Below, in pieces: positions 1-11,219 of a stretch of 64,000 nucleotides of DNA; position 1 is the stretch's first letter, and each line of letters starts with the position of its first letter. Source of the DNA: Corynebacterium casei LMG S-19264. GTDB lineage: Bacteria > Actinomycetota > Actinomycetes > Mycobacteriales > Mycobacteriaceae. The stretch is taken from NCBI RefSeq assembly GCF_000550785.1, contig NZ_CP004350.1, positions 1,344,009 through 1,408,008 of the forward strand, given 5' to 3'. Below the pieces are notes generated by a model that had not been told where the DNA came from, did not search any database, and was given only the letters and a program-made list of their open reading frames with translations. Both the position numbers and the translations under genes were made by a program.

Positions 1-1221
1 ATCCGTGCTGCATACAACCAGCTGATGAAGGAAATCGTGCGTGAGAAGATCCTCACCGAAGGTTTCCGCATTGATGGCCGTGCAGCAGAGGACATCCGTG
101 ACTTGGGCGCTGAAATCGGACTTATTCCACGCGTTCATGGTTCGGCACTGTTTGAGCGCGGTGAGACCCAGATTCTTGGTGTGACCACTTTGGACATGCT
201 GAAGATGGAGCAGACCATTGACTCCCTGACCCCAGTTGAGTCCAAGCGCTACATCCACCACTACAACTTCCCTCCATACTCCACCGGTGAGACCGGCCGC
301 GTTGGTTCTCCAAAGCGCCGCGAAATCGGCCACGGTGCACTTGCGGAGCGCGCACTCTTGCCAGTTATCCCTTCCCGTGAGGAGTTCCCATACACCATCC
401 GCCAGGTATCTGAGGCGCTTGGTTCCAACGGTTCTACCTCCATGGGTTCTGTCTGTGCATCCACCATGTCCCTGTACAACGCAGGTGTTCCACTGAAGGC
501 ACCAGTTGCAGGTATCGCGATGGGCTTGGTTTCCGGTGAGGTCAAGGGCGAAGAGCGCTTCGTTGCTTTGACTGACATCCTCGGCGCTGAGGACGCATTC
601 GGCGACATGGACTTTAAGGTTGCCGGCACCAGCGACTACATCACTGCACTGCAGCTGGACACCAAGTTGGACGGTATTCCTTCTGAGGTTCTGGCTAACG
701 CTTTGCAGCAGGCACGCAACGCGCGTGAGGAAATCTTGGACATCATGGCTGAGGGCATTGATGGTCCAGATGAGATGTCCCCACAGGCGCCAAAGATCAC
801 CTCCATCAAGATTCCAGTTTCTAAGATTGGTGAGCTGATCGGCCCTAAGGGCAAGACCATCAACACCATCACCGAAGAAACCGGCGCTGACGTTTCCATC
901 GAAGATGACGGTACTGTTTACGTTTCTGCTACCACCGGTGAAGCGGCTGACGCGGCAATTGAGAAGGTCAACGCTATCGCGAACCCTCAGCTGCCGAAGG
1001 TCGGCGAGCGTTTCTTGGGCACCGTTGTAAAGACCGTTGCCTTCGGCGCATTCGTGTCCATCACCCCGGGCCGTGACGGTCTGATTCACATCTCCAACCT
1101 CGGTGGCGATGAGCGAATTGAAAAGGTCGAGGACGTTGTCAACGTTGGCGACAAGATCCAGGTTGAAATCGCGGACATTGACAACCGCGGCAAGATCTCC
1201 CTGGTTCCAGTCGAGGAATAA
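1..1221 (+). CDS. pnp: Polynucleotide phosphorylase (PNPase), C-terminal part; 5' end outside window
   Basis: 3'-to-5' exoribonuclease that degrades RNA by phosphorolysis, usually as a trimer. The reading frame is open from base 1, so the start codon lies upstream of the window; 406 residues are visible. They cover most of the second RNase PH core domain, including the DxxxxD-type catalytic stretch [12 protein letters not shown] near visible residue 200. A KH domain follows with its [16 protein letters not shown] core, then a C-terminal S1 domain beginning [18 protein letters not shown]. This is the family's usual domain order, so nothing is missing at the C-terminus. In corynebacteria the gene is often called gpsI. 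A strong hairpin terminator follows the stop. The RNase J gene lies 4 kb downstream on the same strand, so two RNA-decay enzymes are in one neighbourhood. Confidence 0.97.
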   Translation: MRAAYNQLMKEIVREKILTEGFRIDGRAAEDIRDLGAEIGLIPRVHGSALFERGETQILGVTTLDMLKMEQTIDSLTPVESKRYIHHYNFPPYSTGETGRVGSPKRREIGHGALAERALLPVIPSREEFPYTIRQVSEALGSNGSTSMGSVCASTMSLYNAGVPLKAPVAGIAMGLVSGEVKGEERFVALTDILGAEDAFGDMDFKVAGTSDYITALQLDTKLDGIPSEVLANALQQARNAREEILDIMAEGIDGPDEMSPQAPKITSIKIPVSKIGELIGPKGKTINTITEETGADVSIEDDGTVYVSATTGEAADAAIEKVNAIANPQLPKVGERFLGTVVKTVAFGAFVSITPGRDGLIHISNLGGDERIEKVEDVVNVGDKIQVEIADIDNRGKISLVPVEE

Positions 1222-1243
1222 AAGCCTTAATCTGGCCTAAATG

Positions 1244-1293
1244 ACAAGCAGTGCTCCTGAGCGATTGATTCCGCTAGGAGCACTGCTTGTTTT
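1244..1293 (+). terminator. Rho-independent terminator after pnp
   Basis: A perfect 15-bp stem (1244-1258 with 1276-1290) has a 17-nt loop and runs into TGTTTTC. It separates pnp from the convergent lipoprotein gene and could also serve that gene from the other side. Confidence 0.85.
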
Positions 1294-1337
1294 CATGTGA
1301 AGGCGCCGTAGCATCCTGCGGGCGGCACTTCAACTGG

Positions 1338-2012
1338 TTAGTTCAAGATGTCAATGACAACGCGCGGTGGGCCTTCAAGAGAGGTGACTGAGTAGGCGGA
1401 TTCCTTGTTGAGGCCAATGACGTATTGGGATTGAGCTTCAAAGGTGTTGACATACTCGACGCCTGTGACAACGCCGGCGGCAGTGCCCTCAACCTTGCCG
1501 GAGTCCATGTAGGCCTCTTCCAACTCAGGAGTGGATGGCCATGGCGTGGATTCAACACCGATAACGATGGCGGTGGCGCCGTCATATTCAATGGGAAAGC
1601 CGGATGCTTGCTGTGCTGGCTCAGCCGTCAACTGTGTGTACCAGCCGGCCTTACCTTCGCCTTCATAATCCAAGACAACGCGGGTGAAAGCGCCGTGATC
1701 GGCAACGCGTACGCCCTTCGGAATCAGGCTGGTGCCTTCTGATGGACGGGCTTGCTTATCGGTCACATCTGGCGAGCCCAGGGGAGTGATGGCTTGTGAA
1801 CCATCGGTGGTTGCCTCAACGGTGCTTGGAGTAGGCGAAGTCTGCTCTTCAAGTGTTGTCTCTGACGCTGCTGTGTCGGAGGTTGATTCTTCTGATGTAG
1901 CAGGGGAAATAGAACTAGCCGCAGTCTCATCAGCAGGGGATGAGCATGCGGCAAGCAAAGTGGTGGCTGTTACCAAGCCCAGAGCGGATAGGGAAATACG
2001 GCGAATAGACAT
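1338..2012 (-). CDS. Secreted lipoprotein with AMIN-like C-terminal domain
   Basis: 224-residue exported protein. The N-terminus is a classic lipoprotein signal: MSIRR, a hydrophobic stretch, then the lipobox LLAAC with Cys near residue 23. A Ser/Thr/Glu-rich low-complexity linker follows to about residue 90 and would act as a spacer from the membrane. The last 130 residues form a beta-rich domain (GVRVADHGAFTRVVLDYEG ... PPRVVIDIL) resembling the AMIN-like domains of actinobacterial cell-wall lipoproteins. Function is unknown; a role in binding envelope glycans is inference. It is transcribed alone, convergent with pnp. The lipobox makes location at the outer face of the membrane secure, but the domain assignment is less so. 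Confidence 0.75.
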   Translation of the reverse strand: MSIRRISLSALGLVTATTLLAACSSPADETAASSISPATSEESTSDTAASETTLEEQTSPTPSTVEATTDGSQAITPLGSPDVTDKQARPSEGTSLIPKGVRVADHGAFTRVVLDYEGEGKAGWYTQLTAEPAQQASGFPIEYDGATAIVIGVESTPWPSTPELEEAYMDSGKVEGTAAGVVTGVEYVNTFEAQSQYVIGLNKESAYSVTSLEGPPRVVIDILN

Positions 2013-2075
2013 ACTCCCAGTTTAGCTGTTTAAGAAGTGTCTATTGAGACAAATTGGTAACAGTGAGGTTGAGAT

Positions 2076-2462
2076 TTACTGGTTCTTCAGCTGCACCAGT
2101 TGAATCAAGTTGCCACAGGTGTCATCAAAAGCAGAGACCACAGAGTGGCCGTAGTCAGTTGGTTCGGTGGTGAATTCAACGCCTTTTTCTTTGAGCGCTG
2201 CGGTTTCTGCCTCAACATCATCGGAAAGGAACTGTGTGGCAGGGATACCGTCCTTGCGCAACGCCTCGGTGTAAGCCTGCGCTGCTGGGTGGCCGTTTGG
2301 TTCCAGAAGCAGTTCGGTACCACCGTCTGGGTTGGTGACGGTCAGCCACCAGAAGTGCTCATTTTTAACGCTGTCTTTGACAACGAAACCGAGCTTATTG
2401 ACGTAGAAATCTTGGGCCTTTTCAAGGTCATCAACGAATACGGAAGCAATATAAATGCGCAT
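2076..2462 (-). CDS. VOC (glyoxalase/bleomycin-resistance fold) protein
   Basis: 128 residues, the normal size for a single-module pair of beta-alpha-beta-beta-beta units. The N-terminus MRIYIASVFVDDLEKAQDFYVNKLGF is typical of the fold, and the central EHFWWLTVTNPDGGTELLLEPN has the usual strand and metal-side Glu pattern. The C-terminal half ends DTCGNLIQLVQL, also characteristic. Members include lyases, dioxygenases and binding proteins, and the substrate cannot be read from sequence. It sits alone between the lipoprotein gene and dapB, divergent from dapB. Confidence 0.8.
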   Translation of the reverse strand: MRIYIASVFVDDLEKAQDFYVNKLGFVVKDSVKNEHFWWLTVTNPDGGTELLLEPNGHPAAQAYTEALRKDGIPATQFLSDDVEAETAALKEKGVEFTTEPTDYGHSVVSAFDDTCGNLIQLVQLKNQ

Positions 2463-2560
2463 GGTTAAAACCTTAGCAGCGCATCTCGCTACACTGGAGC
2501 GCTAGAGAAAAAGAACTTTCAACCAAACCATTTCATGCTTGATTCAAGGAGAAGGTGTAG

Positions 2561-3307
<747 letters not shown>

Positions 3308-4057
3308 ATGGCTGAGCAAGTCAACCTAGATGTACAGCTGATAGCTGCAACGCAGTTTCACAAACCCCCGCAGCCAGCATGGGAACGCGATGAGAAGGCG
3401 TCGGATGCAGAAGCGCTCGTAGAGTTTGCTGGGCGTGCCTGCTATGACTCCTTCGACAAGCCGAATCCGCGTACGCAAACCAATGAGTCCTACTTGCGGC
3501 ATCTGCTGGAGGTGGGCCATGAGGCGCTGTTAGAACACGCCACCGCGACGTTATATATTCAAGGCATTTCCCGCTCGGCATGTCACGAGCTGGTACGTCA
3601 CCGTCACTTTTCTTTCTCGCAGCTTTCGCAGCGCTTTGTGCATCCGGAGGATGCGGAAGTAGTAGTTCCGAAGTCCATTGCAGATGATGAGCAATTGTCG
3701 CGGCTGCTCCTAGAAGCTGTTGATGATACGCGTTTTGTGTATGAGGAGCTGTTGCGTTCGCTTGAAGAGAAGCTTGCCGATGAACCCAATGCCATATTGC
3801 GCATGAAACAAGCACGTCAGGCGGCACGAGCGATTCTTCCTAATGCCACCGAATCACGCATTGTTGTGACTGGAAACTATCGTGCCTGGCGGCACTTTAT
3901 CGGCGCGCGAGCAACAGAGTATGCAGATGTGGAAATTCGCAGTGTAGCTATCGCTTGTTTGCGCTTGTTAAAGGCACAAGCACCGGTGCTTTTTGATGAT
4001 TTTAATATCTCCACGCTGGCAGATGGTACGGAGATGGCATCCTCGCCTTATGCCTAG
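3308..4057 (+). CDS. thyX: FAD-dependent thymidylate synthase ThyX
   Basis: Makes dTMP from dUMP with methylene-tetrahydrofolate and reduced flavin, without producing dihydrofolate. The 249-residue protein has the diagnostic ThyX motif [14 protein letters not shown] at about residues 97-110 (consensus RHRxxSxxxxSxR). The ATG directly follows the dapB stop, so the gene is in the dapB operon. Its position between dapB and dapA is a conserved corynebacterial arrangement with no obvious metabolic logic. The stop codon lies inside a hairpin that probably ends the dapB-thyX transcript before the separate dapA promoter. Confidence 0.97.
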   Translation: MAEQVNLDVQLIAATQFHKPPQPAWERDEKASDAEALVEFAGRACYDSFDKPNPRTQTNESYLRHLLEVGHEALLEHATATLYIQGISRSACHELVRHRHFSFSQLSQRFVHPEDAEVVVPKSIADDEQLSRLLLEAVDDTRFVYEELLRSLEEKLADEPNAILRMKQARQAARAILPNATESRIVVTGNYRAWRHFIGARATEYADVEIRSVAIACLRLLKAQAPVLFDDFNISTLADGTEMASSPYA

Positions 4058-4080
4058 CCTAGTGCCAGGCTAGGGCCCGA
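4053..4080 (+). terminator. Hairpin overlapping the thyX stop codon
   Basis: Perfect 8-bp stem CCTAGCCT (4053-4060) with AGGCTAGG (4067-4074), loop agtgcc, followed by GCCCGATTTT. The thyX TAG is part of the left arm. It is probably a weak terminator separating dapB-thyX from dapA. Confidence 0.55.
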
Positions 4081-4128
4081 TTTTCGCCACACACGGGCAC
4101 CGATATGCCGAAATGATGGGCAAGCGGG

Positions 4129-4142
4129 TAATCTTGATTGCC
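4129..4142 (+). promoter_or_regulatory. -10-like hexamer placed for a leaderless dapA transcript
   Basis: TAATCT at 4129-4134 ends 8 bases before the dapA ATG at 4143. No Shine-Dalgarno sequence is visible, so transcription may start at or next to the start codon. Confidence 0.4.
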
Positions 4143-5057
4143 ATGAGCACAGGTATGACAGCAAGGACAGGTGTCGAGCACTTTGGCCGCGTTGGTGTCG
4201 CTATGGTCACTCCCTTTGATGGTGACGGCGCACTCGACGTGGAGAAGGCTCGGCAGCTAGCCGCACACCTGGTGGACAACGGCTTGGATTCTTTGATCCT
4301 GTCTGGCACCACTGGAGAATCACCCACTACTACTGTGGATGAGAAGCTGGAACTGCTCAAAGCTGTAAAGGATGAAGTAGGAGACCGGGCCAAGATCACC
4401 GCCGGCGCAGGCACGAATAACACTGCGAGCTCGGTTGAGCTGGTAAAGAAGTGTGCTGATGCTGGCGCGGATGGCCTGTTGATTGTGACGCCGTATTACT
4501 CGAAGCCGTCACAAGAAGGTGTCTACGCGCACTTTGCAGCGATAGCGAATGCCACAGACTTACCTATCTGTGTCTATGACATCCCTGGACGCTCAGGTAT
4601 CCCAGTTGAGACTGATACCTTGCTGCGTTTGTCAGAACTTCCCACCGTTAAGGCTGTAAAAGACGCAAAGGGCGATTTTGCAGCTGCCTCACGTTTGATC
4701 GCAGAAACTGATCTTGCGTGGTACTCCGGTGATGACCCACTCAACCTGCCATGGTTGTCTGTTGGCGCATCCGGATTTATTTCAGTAGTGGGCCATGCAG
4801 CTCCACGCGAGCTGGCTGAACTGTGGGACGCTTTTGACCGCGGCGACATTGAGCGTGCACGGGAGATTAACGCACAAACTCTTATCCCTCTGGCGGAGCA
4901 ACAGGCCCGTCTCGGAGGCGTAACACTTGCAAAAGAAGCCCTGCGACTGCAGGGCATTGAAGTTGGAGATCCACGTTTGCCAGTAGTCGGCGCAAGCGCC
5001 GATGAGCTCGAGGATCTCCGCAGGACAATGAAGAAGGCTGGAGTCCTTAAAGAATGA
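4143..5057 (+). CDS. dapA: 4-hydroxy-tetrahydrodipicolinate synthase
   Basis: Condenses pyruvate with aspartate semialdehyde, the committed and usually flux-controlling step toward diaminopimelate and lysine. 304 residues, the normal family length. The Schiff-base Lys is in AVKDAKGD at about residue 172, the substrate-side GTTGESPTT near residue 55 and the [10 protein letters not shown] segment near 147. ATG 4143 is chosen because the protein then begins [15 protein letters not shown], matching my memory of C. glutamicum DapA; an ATG 30 bases upstream is in frame but adds an unconserved extension. The gene ends in an ATGA overlap with the RNase J gene, implying translational coupling. Confidence 0.96.
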   Translation: MSTGMTARTGVEHFGRVGVAMVTPFDGDGALDVEKARQLAAHLVDNGLDSLILSGTTGESPTTTVDEKLELLKAVKDEVGDRAKITAGAGTNNTASSVELVKKCADAGADGLLIVTPYYSKPSQEGVYAHFAAIANATDLPICVYDIPGRSGIPVETDTLLRLSELPTVKAVKDAKGDFAAASRLIAETDLAWYSGDDPLNLPWLSVGASGFISVVGHAAPRELAELWDAFDRGDIERAREINAQTLIPLAEQQARLGGVTLAKEALRLQGIEVGDPRLPVVGASADELEDLRRTMKKAGVLKE

Positions 5058-7222
5058 ATGAATCCCGTAACCGTCCCCGTAAGGTAACCCGAAAGGCGGG
5101 TCCACCAGCGGAGGTGCAGGAAACCGCTTCGAATGAATCGGCTTCGCCTGTTTTCCAGGCCCCAGATAACTCTGCAAACGCGGTATCAAACAATGCCCCT
5201 GCTGAGCAGAAGTCTGAAAATTCCGGCAACGCTGGAAACTCCGAGAAGAACTCCTCGGACAACAACCAGGGTGGCAACAACAACCGTCGCTCCCGTTCCC
5301 GTGGTTCCCGCGGTCGTGGCCGTGGCGGCAATGGCCAGAACAACAATGGTCAAAACAACGGCCAGAACAACCAAGGCGGCAACAATAACCAGGGCGGTGG
5401 CAACCAGGGTGGCCGCAACAACCGTCGTGGTGGAAACAACAACAACCGTCGCAACGTTCCTAAGTCCATGCAGGGTGCGGATCTGACCAAGCGTCTGCCA
5501 CAACCACCAAAGCAGGCTAACGGCTCTTTGCGTATTTACGCATTGGGCGGCATTTCTGAAATTGGCCGCAACATGACCGTCTTTGAATATGACGGCAAGC
5601 TGTTGGTTATCGACTGTGGTGTGCTCTTCCCATCCTCCGGCGAGCCAGGCGTCGACCTGATTCTGCCTGACTTTGGGCCAATCGAGAACAAAATTGACAA
5701 GATTGAAGCCTTGATTGTCACCCACGCACACGAGGATCACATTGGTGCGATTCCATGGCTGCTGAAGCTGCGCTCCGATATCCCAATCGTTGCATCCCGT
5801 TTCACCATCGCGCTGATTGCTGCGAAGTGTAAGGAACACCGTCAGCGTCCAAAGTTCATTGAGGTTAATGAGAAGTCCGATGTTAGCTACGGTCCATTCC
5901 GTGCACGCTTCTGGGCAGTTAACCACTCTGTTCCAGATGCACTTGGCGTCATGCTGGGCACTCCAGCTGGCAACGTCATCCACACCGGTGACATCAAGCT
6001 GGACCAGACCCCACTTGATGGTCGTCCAACCGACCTGCCTGCGCTGTCTCGTTTCGGTGATGAGGGCGTTGACCTCATGCTGTGTGACTCGACGAATGCA
6101 AACATCCCAGGTGTTTCCGCATCTGAGGGTGACATCCCGGCAACCTTCAACCGTCTGGTTGCCGGAGCTCGCCAGCGTGTCATCATCGCGACCTTCGCTT
6201 CCAATGTTTACCGTGTTCAGGCGGCAATTGATGCTGCAGTGAAGGCTGGCCGTAAGGTCGCTTTCAATGGCCGTTCCATGATGCGCAACATGGAAATCGC
6301 TGAGAAGATGGGCTTCTTGAAGGTGCCACGCGGCACCATCATCTCCATTGAAGACGCAGCAAAGATGGCTCCGCACAAGGTTGTTCTGATTACCACCGGT
6401 ACCCAGGGCGAGCCAATGGCGGCATTGTCACGCATGGCGCGCAGTGAGCACCGTCAGATCACTGTTCGCGATGGCGACATGATTATCTTCTCTTCCTCCC
6501 TGATTCCGGGGAACGAGGAAGCCGTCTACGGTGTTATGAACATGCTGTCCCAGATTGGTGCGGAAGTTATCACCAACAAGGAAGCAAAGGTTCACGCTTC
6601 AGGCCACGGCTACGGCGGCGAGCTTCTGTTCCTGTACAACGCAGCGCGTCCCAAGAATGCGATGCCAGTACACGGCGAGTGGCGCCACCTGCGCGCCAAC
6701 AAGGAACTGGCTATCTCCACCGGTGTTGACCGCGACCGCGTTGTGCTTGCACAAGATGGTGTGGTTGTTGACCTGCAAGATGGTCGCGCACAGGTTGTTG
6801 GTCAGCTCACCGTTGGTCACCTCTACGTTGACGGTGTCAACATGGGCGATGTCGACGCAGATACCCTCGCGGACCGCACCAACCTTGGTTCCGGCGGCGT
6901 TGTATCCATCACCTGTGTCATTGATAACCGCACTTCGCGTCTGCTGGAGCACCCAACCGTGTCCACCACGGGCTTTAGCGATGATGACCGCGGCATCATT
7001 CCAGAGGTAGCCGAACTGGTCGAAAGCACCATGAACGACTTGGCTTCTGAAGGTGAGAACGACACTTACCGTATGGTTCAGCGTCTGCGCCGCAAGGTGT
7101 CCAAGCTTATGGATTCCCAGTACAAGCGTGAGCCAGTTATTTTGCCAACCATTATCGCCACTTCCCGCGAAGTATTGGTTGCAGATGATGAGGACGTCAA
7201 GGCAACCCGTCCTTCCCAGTAA
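5054..7222 (+). CDS. rnj: Ribonuclease J
   Basis: Metallo-beta-lactamase/beta-CASP ribonuclease with 5'-3' exo- and endonuclease activity, a main enzyme of rRNA processing and mRNA decay in actinobacteria. 722 residues. The zinc-binding HAHEDH motif is at about residues 224-229, and the core starts near residue 155 ([17 protein letters not shown]). The first ~140 residues are a low-complexity tail: an acidic/polar stretch, then Asn-Gly-Gln-Arg repeats with NNRR and RGRG clusters, likely disordered and RNA-binding. This tail is absent from Bacillus RNase J but usual in corynebacteria. The start ATG overlaps the dapA stop by 4 bases. A long hairpin follows the stop and covers the start of the next gene. 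Confidence 0.95.
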   Translation: MNESRNRPRKVTRKAGPPAEVQETASNESASPVFQAPDNSANAVSNNAPAEQKSENSGNAGNSEKNSSDNNQGGNNNRRSRSRGSRGRGRGGNGQNNNGQNNGQNNQGGNNNQGGGNQGGRNNRRGGNNNNRRNVPKSMQGADLTKRLPQPPKQANGSLRIYALGGISEIGRNMTVFEYDGKLLVIDCGVLFPSSGEPGVDLILPDFGPIENKIDKIEALIVTHAHEDHIGAIPWLLKLRSDIPIVASRFTIALIAAKCKEHRQRPKFIEVNEKSDVSYGPFRARFWAVNHSVPDALGVMLGTPAGNVIHTGDIKLDQTPLDGRPTDLPALSRFGDEGVDLMLCDSTNANIPGVSASEGDIPATFNRLVAGARQRVIIATFASNVYRVQAAIDAAVKAGRKVAFNGRSMMRNMEIAEKMGFLKVPRGTIISIEDAAKMAPHKVVLITTGTQGEPMAALSRMARSEHRQITVRDGDMIIFSSSLIPGNEEAVYGVMNMLSQIGAEVITNKEAKVHASGHGYGGELLFLYNAARPKNAMPVHGEWRHLRANKELAISTGVDRDRVVLAQDGVVVDLQDGRAQVVGQLTVGHLYVDGVNMGDVDADTLADRTNLGSGGVVSITCVIDNRTSRLLEHPTVSTTGFSDDDRGIIPEVAELVESTMNDLASEGENDTYRMVQRLRRKVSKLMDSQYKREPVILPTIIATSREVLVADDEDVKATRPSQ

Positions 7223-7245
7223 TCTCCTAGGACTGCTTCAGCTCA

Positions 7246-7285
7246 ATGTCCCCCAGCATGTCTATGCTGGGGGACATGACTTTTT
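7246..7285 (+). terminator. 14-bp hairpin and T-run after rnj, covering the next start codon
   Basis: Perfect stem ATGTCCCCCAGCAT (7246-7259) with ATGCTGGGGGACAT (7264-7277), loop GTCT, then GACTTTTT. It looks like a strong rnj terminator, but its right arm contains the first two bases of the ATG (7276-7278) of the downstream gene. Confidence 0.75.
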
Positions 7286-7887
7286 CCAATGCTCAACGAA
7301 GCCAATTAGCAGCTCTTCTCATTGACCTTGGTCCTAATTCTCCAACACTGTGCGAAGGTTGGGAGACCAAAGATCTTGCGGCACACTTATGGATCCGGGA
7401 AAACCGCATTGACGCTGCGGGCGGAATGTTTATCTCCAAACTAGAACCGCGCCTAGAAGACTTAACGCAGAAAACCTTAGAGCGTGATTATGAAGAAGTA
7501 GTTAAGGAATGGGCTGCTGGACCACCGAAGCCTGTTAAGTTCATTGATAAACAAATGAATACGTCGGAGAACTTTATCCACCACGAGGATGTGCGCCGGG
7601 CTAATGGCAGGACCACGCCTCAACCATTATCCCAGGAAGCGCAGAAGCAGCTTTACGGATCGCTGAAAATGATGGCGCCGATGATGCTGAAGAAATCACA
7701 CAGCCCAGTTGTGCTTCATCCTCGTGGTTTTGATCGAATCGTTGCAGCGGACAAGAAGGGCGTTGCGCGCAACGGCAACGATGTCATCCGCGTCAGTGGT
7801 GAAGTAGGGGAGTTGTTGCTCTGGGCTTCAGGCCGTGATGTCGTCGATGTGACAATCAATGGGGATGAATCCAAGATCGTCCGTTAA
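7276..7887 (+). CDS. TIGR03085-type metal-binding protein (mycothiol-transferase/DinB-like fold)
   Basis: 203 residues. The N-terminal helical part contains the metal-site His of [10 protein letters not shown] (about residue 36), and the middle has the signature [12 protein letters not shown] (about residue 98). Both are typical of the actinobacterial TIGR03085 family, related to mycothiol-dependent maleylpyruvate isomerases. These proteins probably use a divalent metal and a thiol cofactor, but substrates are unknown. Start: ATG 7276, reading [11 protein letters not shown]. Upstream in-frame starts would place the coding region inside the terminator-like hairpin that also covers ATG 7276. 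No Shine-Dalgarno sequence is visible, so how translation starts is unclear. Confidence 0.75.
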   Translation: MTFSNAQRSQLAALLIDLGPNSPTLCEGWETKDLAAHLWIRENRIDAAGGMFISKLEPRLEDLTQKTLERDYEEVVKEWAAGPPKPVKFIDKQMNTSENFIHHEDVRRANGRTTPQPLSQEAQKQLYGSLKMMAPMMLKKSHSPVVLHPRGFDRIVAADKKGVARNGNDVIRVSGEVGELLLWASGRDVVDVTINGDESKIVR

Positions 7888-7952
7888 GTATTGAGCGATA
7901 CTTTCGCCCAGAATCTAGTTTCAGGAAATCCTGCGATCTCCGTGTGGCTAAT

Positions 7953-7988
7953 GTGACGAGAGGTGTTTCTGCGGCTAAAGTTACAAGC
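7953..7988 (+). promoter_or_regulatory. Candidate ftsK promoter for a leaderless mRNA
   Basis: GTGACG (7953-7958) and TAAAGT (7976-7981) are 17 bp apart and the -10 hexamer ends 7 bases before ATG 7989. This supports 7989 over the in-frame GTG at 7944 or 7953, none of which has a clear ribosome binding site. Confidence 0.35.
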
Positions 7989-10900
7989 ATGTCTGTCAAG
8001 AATGCTTCTCGCTCGTCACGCCGGCCACGTTCTAGCACCAAGAGTGCTAACCGGTCTCGGCCTGCTCGCGCGCGAGGCGGATCCGCCGCAGAAACCAAAC
8101 TGCAAGTAACCCCAAGCGCTACCAACTCGCATCAGCGAACCGGTAGCGCCTTTGGTGCGGTTGGACGTGGCTTGTCCAAAGCTCTTGGTGCAACAGCCCG
8201 GGGCGTTGGAAGTGTGACACGCTCAGTAGGCGACGGAATGGCGAGTCTGAAACCGTCTAAAGATTATGACGGTGACAATGACCGCGAATTAAATGAAGAT
8301 GATGATCAGTTCGGACATGCAAGGGAGTATGACGACATTTCGAACAAACCCGCACGGCGCAAGCGCCGCAAATCAAGCGTGACTTCTAAGGCGCGCCAAG
8401 AGCCAATTCAGGAAGAGCTTTCCCTCGATGACTTTGGTGATGTCGATGAGGTAGAAGAAGACACCGTAGAGAAGGCAGACTCGCCAGGCTGGCGCGTAAG
8501 CAACCCGGATGCTGTCGGCCTGATCCTGTTGGGCATTGCCGCTATCGTTGGTGCATCCGTGTGGCTGGATATTGCTGGCCCGATTGGTGCCGCGGTTGCC
8601 CATGCCATTCACTTGGTCATCGGCGCTGGTGCATTGGTGCTTCCAGTTGCACTAATCGCGTTAGCTCTAGCCCTGATGCTTGACATTAGCGCTCCGGAGA
8701 CGGGTATCCCGACTCGCGTCATCATTGGCACCACAATGATCATCGTGGCCATGTTGGGTCTCATTCACCTGTTTGCAGGCAATCCGAGTGCGTGGGATGA
8801 GCGCATCGCTGCCGGCGGCGCGGTCGGTGCCTGGACCGGTGGATTGTTGGCAGCAGGCTTTTCTTCCTACGTTGCTGTCCCACTGCTTATCCTCGTCATT
8901 ATCTACGGCGCACTGCGCGTCACCGGCATCACCGTGCGCGAGGCGATTGATTACATCACAGCACTTATTAAGCAGACCATGTCGCCTGCTGACGCAGAGG
9001 ACGAGTATGACGAGGACGAGGGCGATGACCTTTATGGCTCTGTCAGCGATGACATCGCGGATATCGAACGCGGACGCGAACGCACCCGCACTACACGCGT
9101 AAGCCCGCGGGTTAGTCCACGTCCAACTTCTCGTTCCGCACCGCGCAGCCCAATGGAGGCATATCCGACCGAGGATCTACCACAAGACGCGCCGGAACCA
9201 GGCCGCTACCCGGTTGATGAAGGCCCGTCTGAAAATGACACGCAGGTTCTACCGGCAATGACCACGCCGACCCCATCTAAGCCAGCTCCTGCCAACCCGG
9301 TGCAGAAGGCTGAGCCTACGCGGATCATCGACAAGCCAAGTGCGACGCCTACTAGAGCTGCTGAACCGGCGAGCGAAGGCAGCGGCGATGGCGATGTTGT
9401 GTCGTCTTCCCAAGACGCCATGCGTCAAGCTATCTTGGCCCGATCTGGTATTGATCCTGTCACCGGTAAGCCAACTGCCGATCCACATACTGAGGATAAA
9501 GACGAGGCCTTCGGTAGCGAATCTGCTGCATTCGAGGCGCCCGATTACGTAATCCCAGAGACCAACTTGTTGACCCCGGGCGCGCCGTCGAAGGGGCGCA
9601 CGGAAGTTAATGACCGCACTATTGAAGCGATCACGGACGTCTTTGAAGAGTTCAAGATCAACGCTGCGGTCACCGGCTTTAGCCGCGGCCCAACAGTGAC
9701 CCGCTACGAAATCGAGCTGGGACCTGGCGTCAAGGTATCGAAGATTACGAACCTGCAGTCCAACCTGGCTTATGCCGTTGCGACCGAGAATGTGCGTCTT
9801 TTGACCCCAATTCCGGGCAAGTCTGCTGTAGGTATTGAGGTTCCGAACCCAGACCGCGAGATGGTGCGTTTGCGTGAGGTGCTGGAAGCCCCAGCGACTA
9901 TCGCGGACCACGACCCAATGCTGATTGGTCTGGGCAAGGACATTGAGGGTGAGTTTATCTCAGCCTCCGTGCAGAAGATGCCGCACCTGCTGGTTGCGGG
10001 TGCCACTGGTTCCGGTAAATCGGCGTTTGTGAACTCGCTGTTGGTCTCGTTGCTGACTCGTGCGACCCCAGAAGACGTTCGTCTGATTCTGGTAGACCCG
10101 AAGATGGTGGAGCTGACTCCTTATGAAGGCATCCCGCACCTGATTACCCCAATCATTACTCAGCCAAAGAAGGCTGCCGCTGCGCTGCAGTGGCTGGTGG
10201 AGGAGATGGAACAGCGCTACATGGACATGAAGTCCGCGCGTGTTCGCCACATCAAGGACTTCAATCGCAAGGTTCGCTCAGGTGAGCTGACCGCCCCTCC
10301 GGGGTCGCAGCGCGAAATGCGTCCGTACCCATTTATCGTGTGTGTGGTGGACGAGCTGGCTGACTTGATGATGACTGCGCCGAAGGAGATTGAGGACTCC
10401 ATCGTGCGTATTACTCAGAAGGCACGTGCGGCAGGTATCCACCTGGTGCTGGCAACCCAGCGTCCATCCGTGGATGTTGTTACTGGTCTGATTAAGACCA
10501 ACGTTCCATCCCGTCTGGCATTTGCGACATCTTCTTTGACTGACTCCCGAGTCATCCTGGACCAGGGTGGTGCTGAGAAGCTCATCGGTATGGGTGACGC
10601 GTTGTTTATCCCACAGGGTGGCCGTCCGGTGCGTGTTCAGGGCGCTTTCGTTGCTGACGAAGAAGTCCACGCTGTGGTTGAAGCCGCCAAGGATCAGGCG
10701 CAGCCGAACTACACCGAGGGCGTTACCGAAGAGAAGGCATCGGCAGCCAAGAAGGAAATCGATGACGACATTGGTAAGGACATGGACGACCTGCTTGAGG
10801 CAGTCGACCTGGTTGTTACCTCCCAGTTGGGCTCCACGTCCATGCTGCAGCGCAAGCTGCGCATCGGCTTCGCTAAGGCCGGCCGCTTGATGGACTTGAT

Positions 10901-11153
10901 GGAATCACGTGGCGTGGTCGGACCTTCTGAAGGTTCCAAGGCTCGTGAGGTTCTGGTCAAACCTGAAGAGCTCGAAACCATCGTCTGGATGATCAAGGGC
11001 GCGGACCCAGCGGATGCGCCGAAGGAAGTCCAGGACGAAATGGCTGCTGAGGCTGAAGCCAACAGCGCTGCAGAGGAGGACCCTGCATCCGGTGATGAGG
11101 GGGATGCCCGCACCGTGCAGGCGACTTACAACCCCACTTCAGGCGCGTTCTAG
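7989..11153 (+). CDS. ftsK: DNA translocase FtsK/SpoIIIE
   Basis: Septum-anchored ATPase that pumps chromosomal DNA during division and activates XerCD at dif. 1054 residues from ATG 7989 (1069 from GTG 7944). Order: basic Ser/Arg-rich N-tail; acidic linker; four hydrophobic membrane segments between about residues 180 and 325; a long Pro/Thr/Asp-rich linker; the motor domain, with Walker A GATGSGKS near residue 670 and Walker B region [10 protein letters not shown] near 785; and a C-terminal winged-helix gamma domain ([26 protein letters not shown]) that reads KOPS sites. All expected parts are present. It is followed by a strong terminator and then the terC riboswitch. Confidence 0.95.
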   Translation: MSVKNASRSSRRPRSSTKSANRSRPARARGGSAAETKLQVTPSATNSHQRTGSAFGAVGRGLSKALGATARGVGSVTRSVGDGMASLKPSKDYDGDNDRELNEDDDQFGHAREYDDISNKPARRKRRKSSVTSKARQEPIQEELSLDDFGDVDEVEEDTVEKADSPGWRVSNPDAVGLILLGIAAIVGASVWLDIAGPIGAAVAHAIHLVIGAGALVLPVALIALALALMLDISAPETGIPTRVIIGTTMIIVAMLGLIHLFAGNPSAWDERIAAGGAVGAWTGGLLAAGFSSYVAVPLLILVIIYGALRVTGITVREAIDYITALIKQTMSPADAEDEYDEDEGDDLYGSVSDDIADIERGRERTRTTRVSPRVSPRPTSRSAPRSPMEAYPTEDLPQDAPEPGRYPVDEGPSENDTQVLPAMTTPTPSKPAPANPVQKAEPTRIIDKPSATPTRAAEPASEGSGDGDVVSSSQDAMRQAILARSGIDPVTGKPTADPHTEDKDEAFGSESAAFEAPDYVIPETNLLTPGAPSKGRTEVNDRTIEAITDVFEEFKINAAVTGFSRGPTVTRYEIELGPGVKVSKITNLQSNLAYAVATENVRLLTPIPGKSAVGIEVPNPDREMVRLREVLEAPATIADHDPMLIGLGKDIEGEFISASVQKMPHLLVAGATGSGKSAFVNSLLVSLLTRATPEDVRLILVDPKMVELTPYEGIPHLITPIITQPKKAAAALQWLVEEMEQRYMDMKSARVRHIKDFNRKVRSGELTAPPGSQREMRPYPFIVCVVDELADLMMTAPKEIEDSIVRITQKARAAGIHLVLATQRPSVDVVTGLIKTNVPSRLAFATSSLTDSRVILDQGGAEKLIGMGDALFIPQGGRPVRVQGAFVADEEVHAVVEAAKDQAQPNYTEGVTEEKASAAKKEIDDDIGKDMDDLLEAVDLVVTSQLGSTSMLQRKLRIGFAKAGRLMDLMESRGVVGPSEGSKAREVLVKPEELETIVWMIKGADPADAPKEVQDEMAAEAEANSAAEEDPASGDEGDARTVQATYNPTSGAF

Positions 11154-11160
11154 TCCGAGA

Positions 11161-11200
11161 CCCCACCCAAATGTTGAGACGTTGATTGGGTGGGGTTTTC
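11161..11200 (+). terminator. Rho-independent terminator after ftsK
   Basis: Perfect 10-bp stem CCCCACCCAA (11161-11170) with TTGGGTGGGG (11186-11195), followed by TTTTC. The right arm overlaps the probable -35 region of the terC promoter. Confidence 0.85.
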
Positions 11201-11209
11201 GTGTAGAGT
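11182..11209 (+). promoter_or_regulatory. Probable terC promoter
   Basis: TTGATT at 11182-11187, a 16-bp spacer, and TAGAGT at 11204-11209. This would start transcription near 11216, just before the riboswitch aptamer. Confidence 0.5.
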
Positions 11210-11219
11210 GTAAGAAGTC

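Noticed and set aside
5260-5460. Repetitive GGC-AAC-AAC units resembling a repeat array
   Set aside because: They are codons of the Asn/Gly-rich RNase J tail, of irregular length and without spacers, so not CRISPR or a satellite.
5186-6376. 396-codon open frame antisense to rnj
   Set aside because: Overlaps the well-supported RNase J gene in full, has no family features, and is explained by codon bias opposite a long gene.
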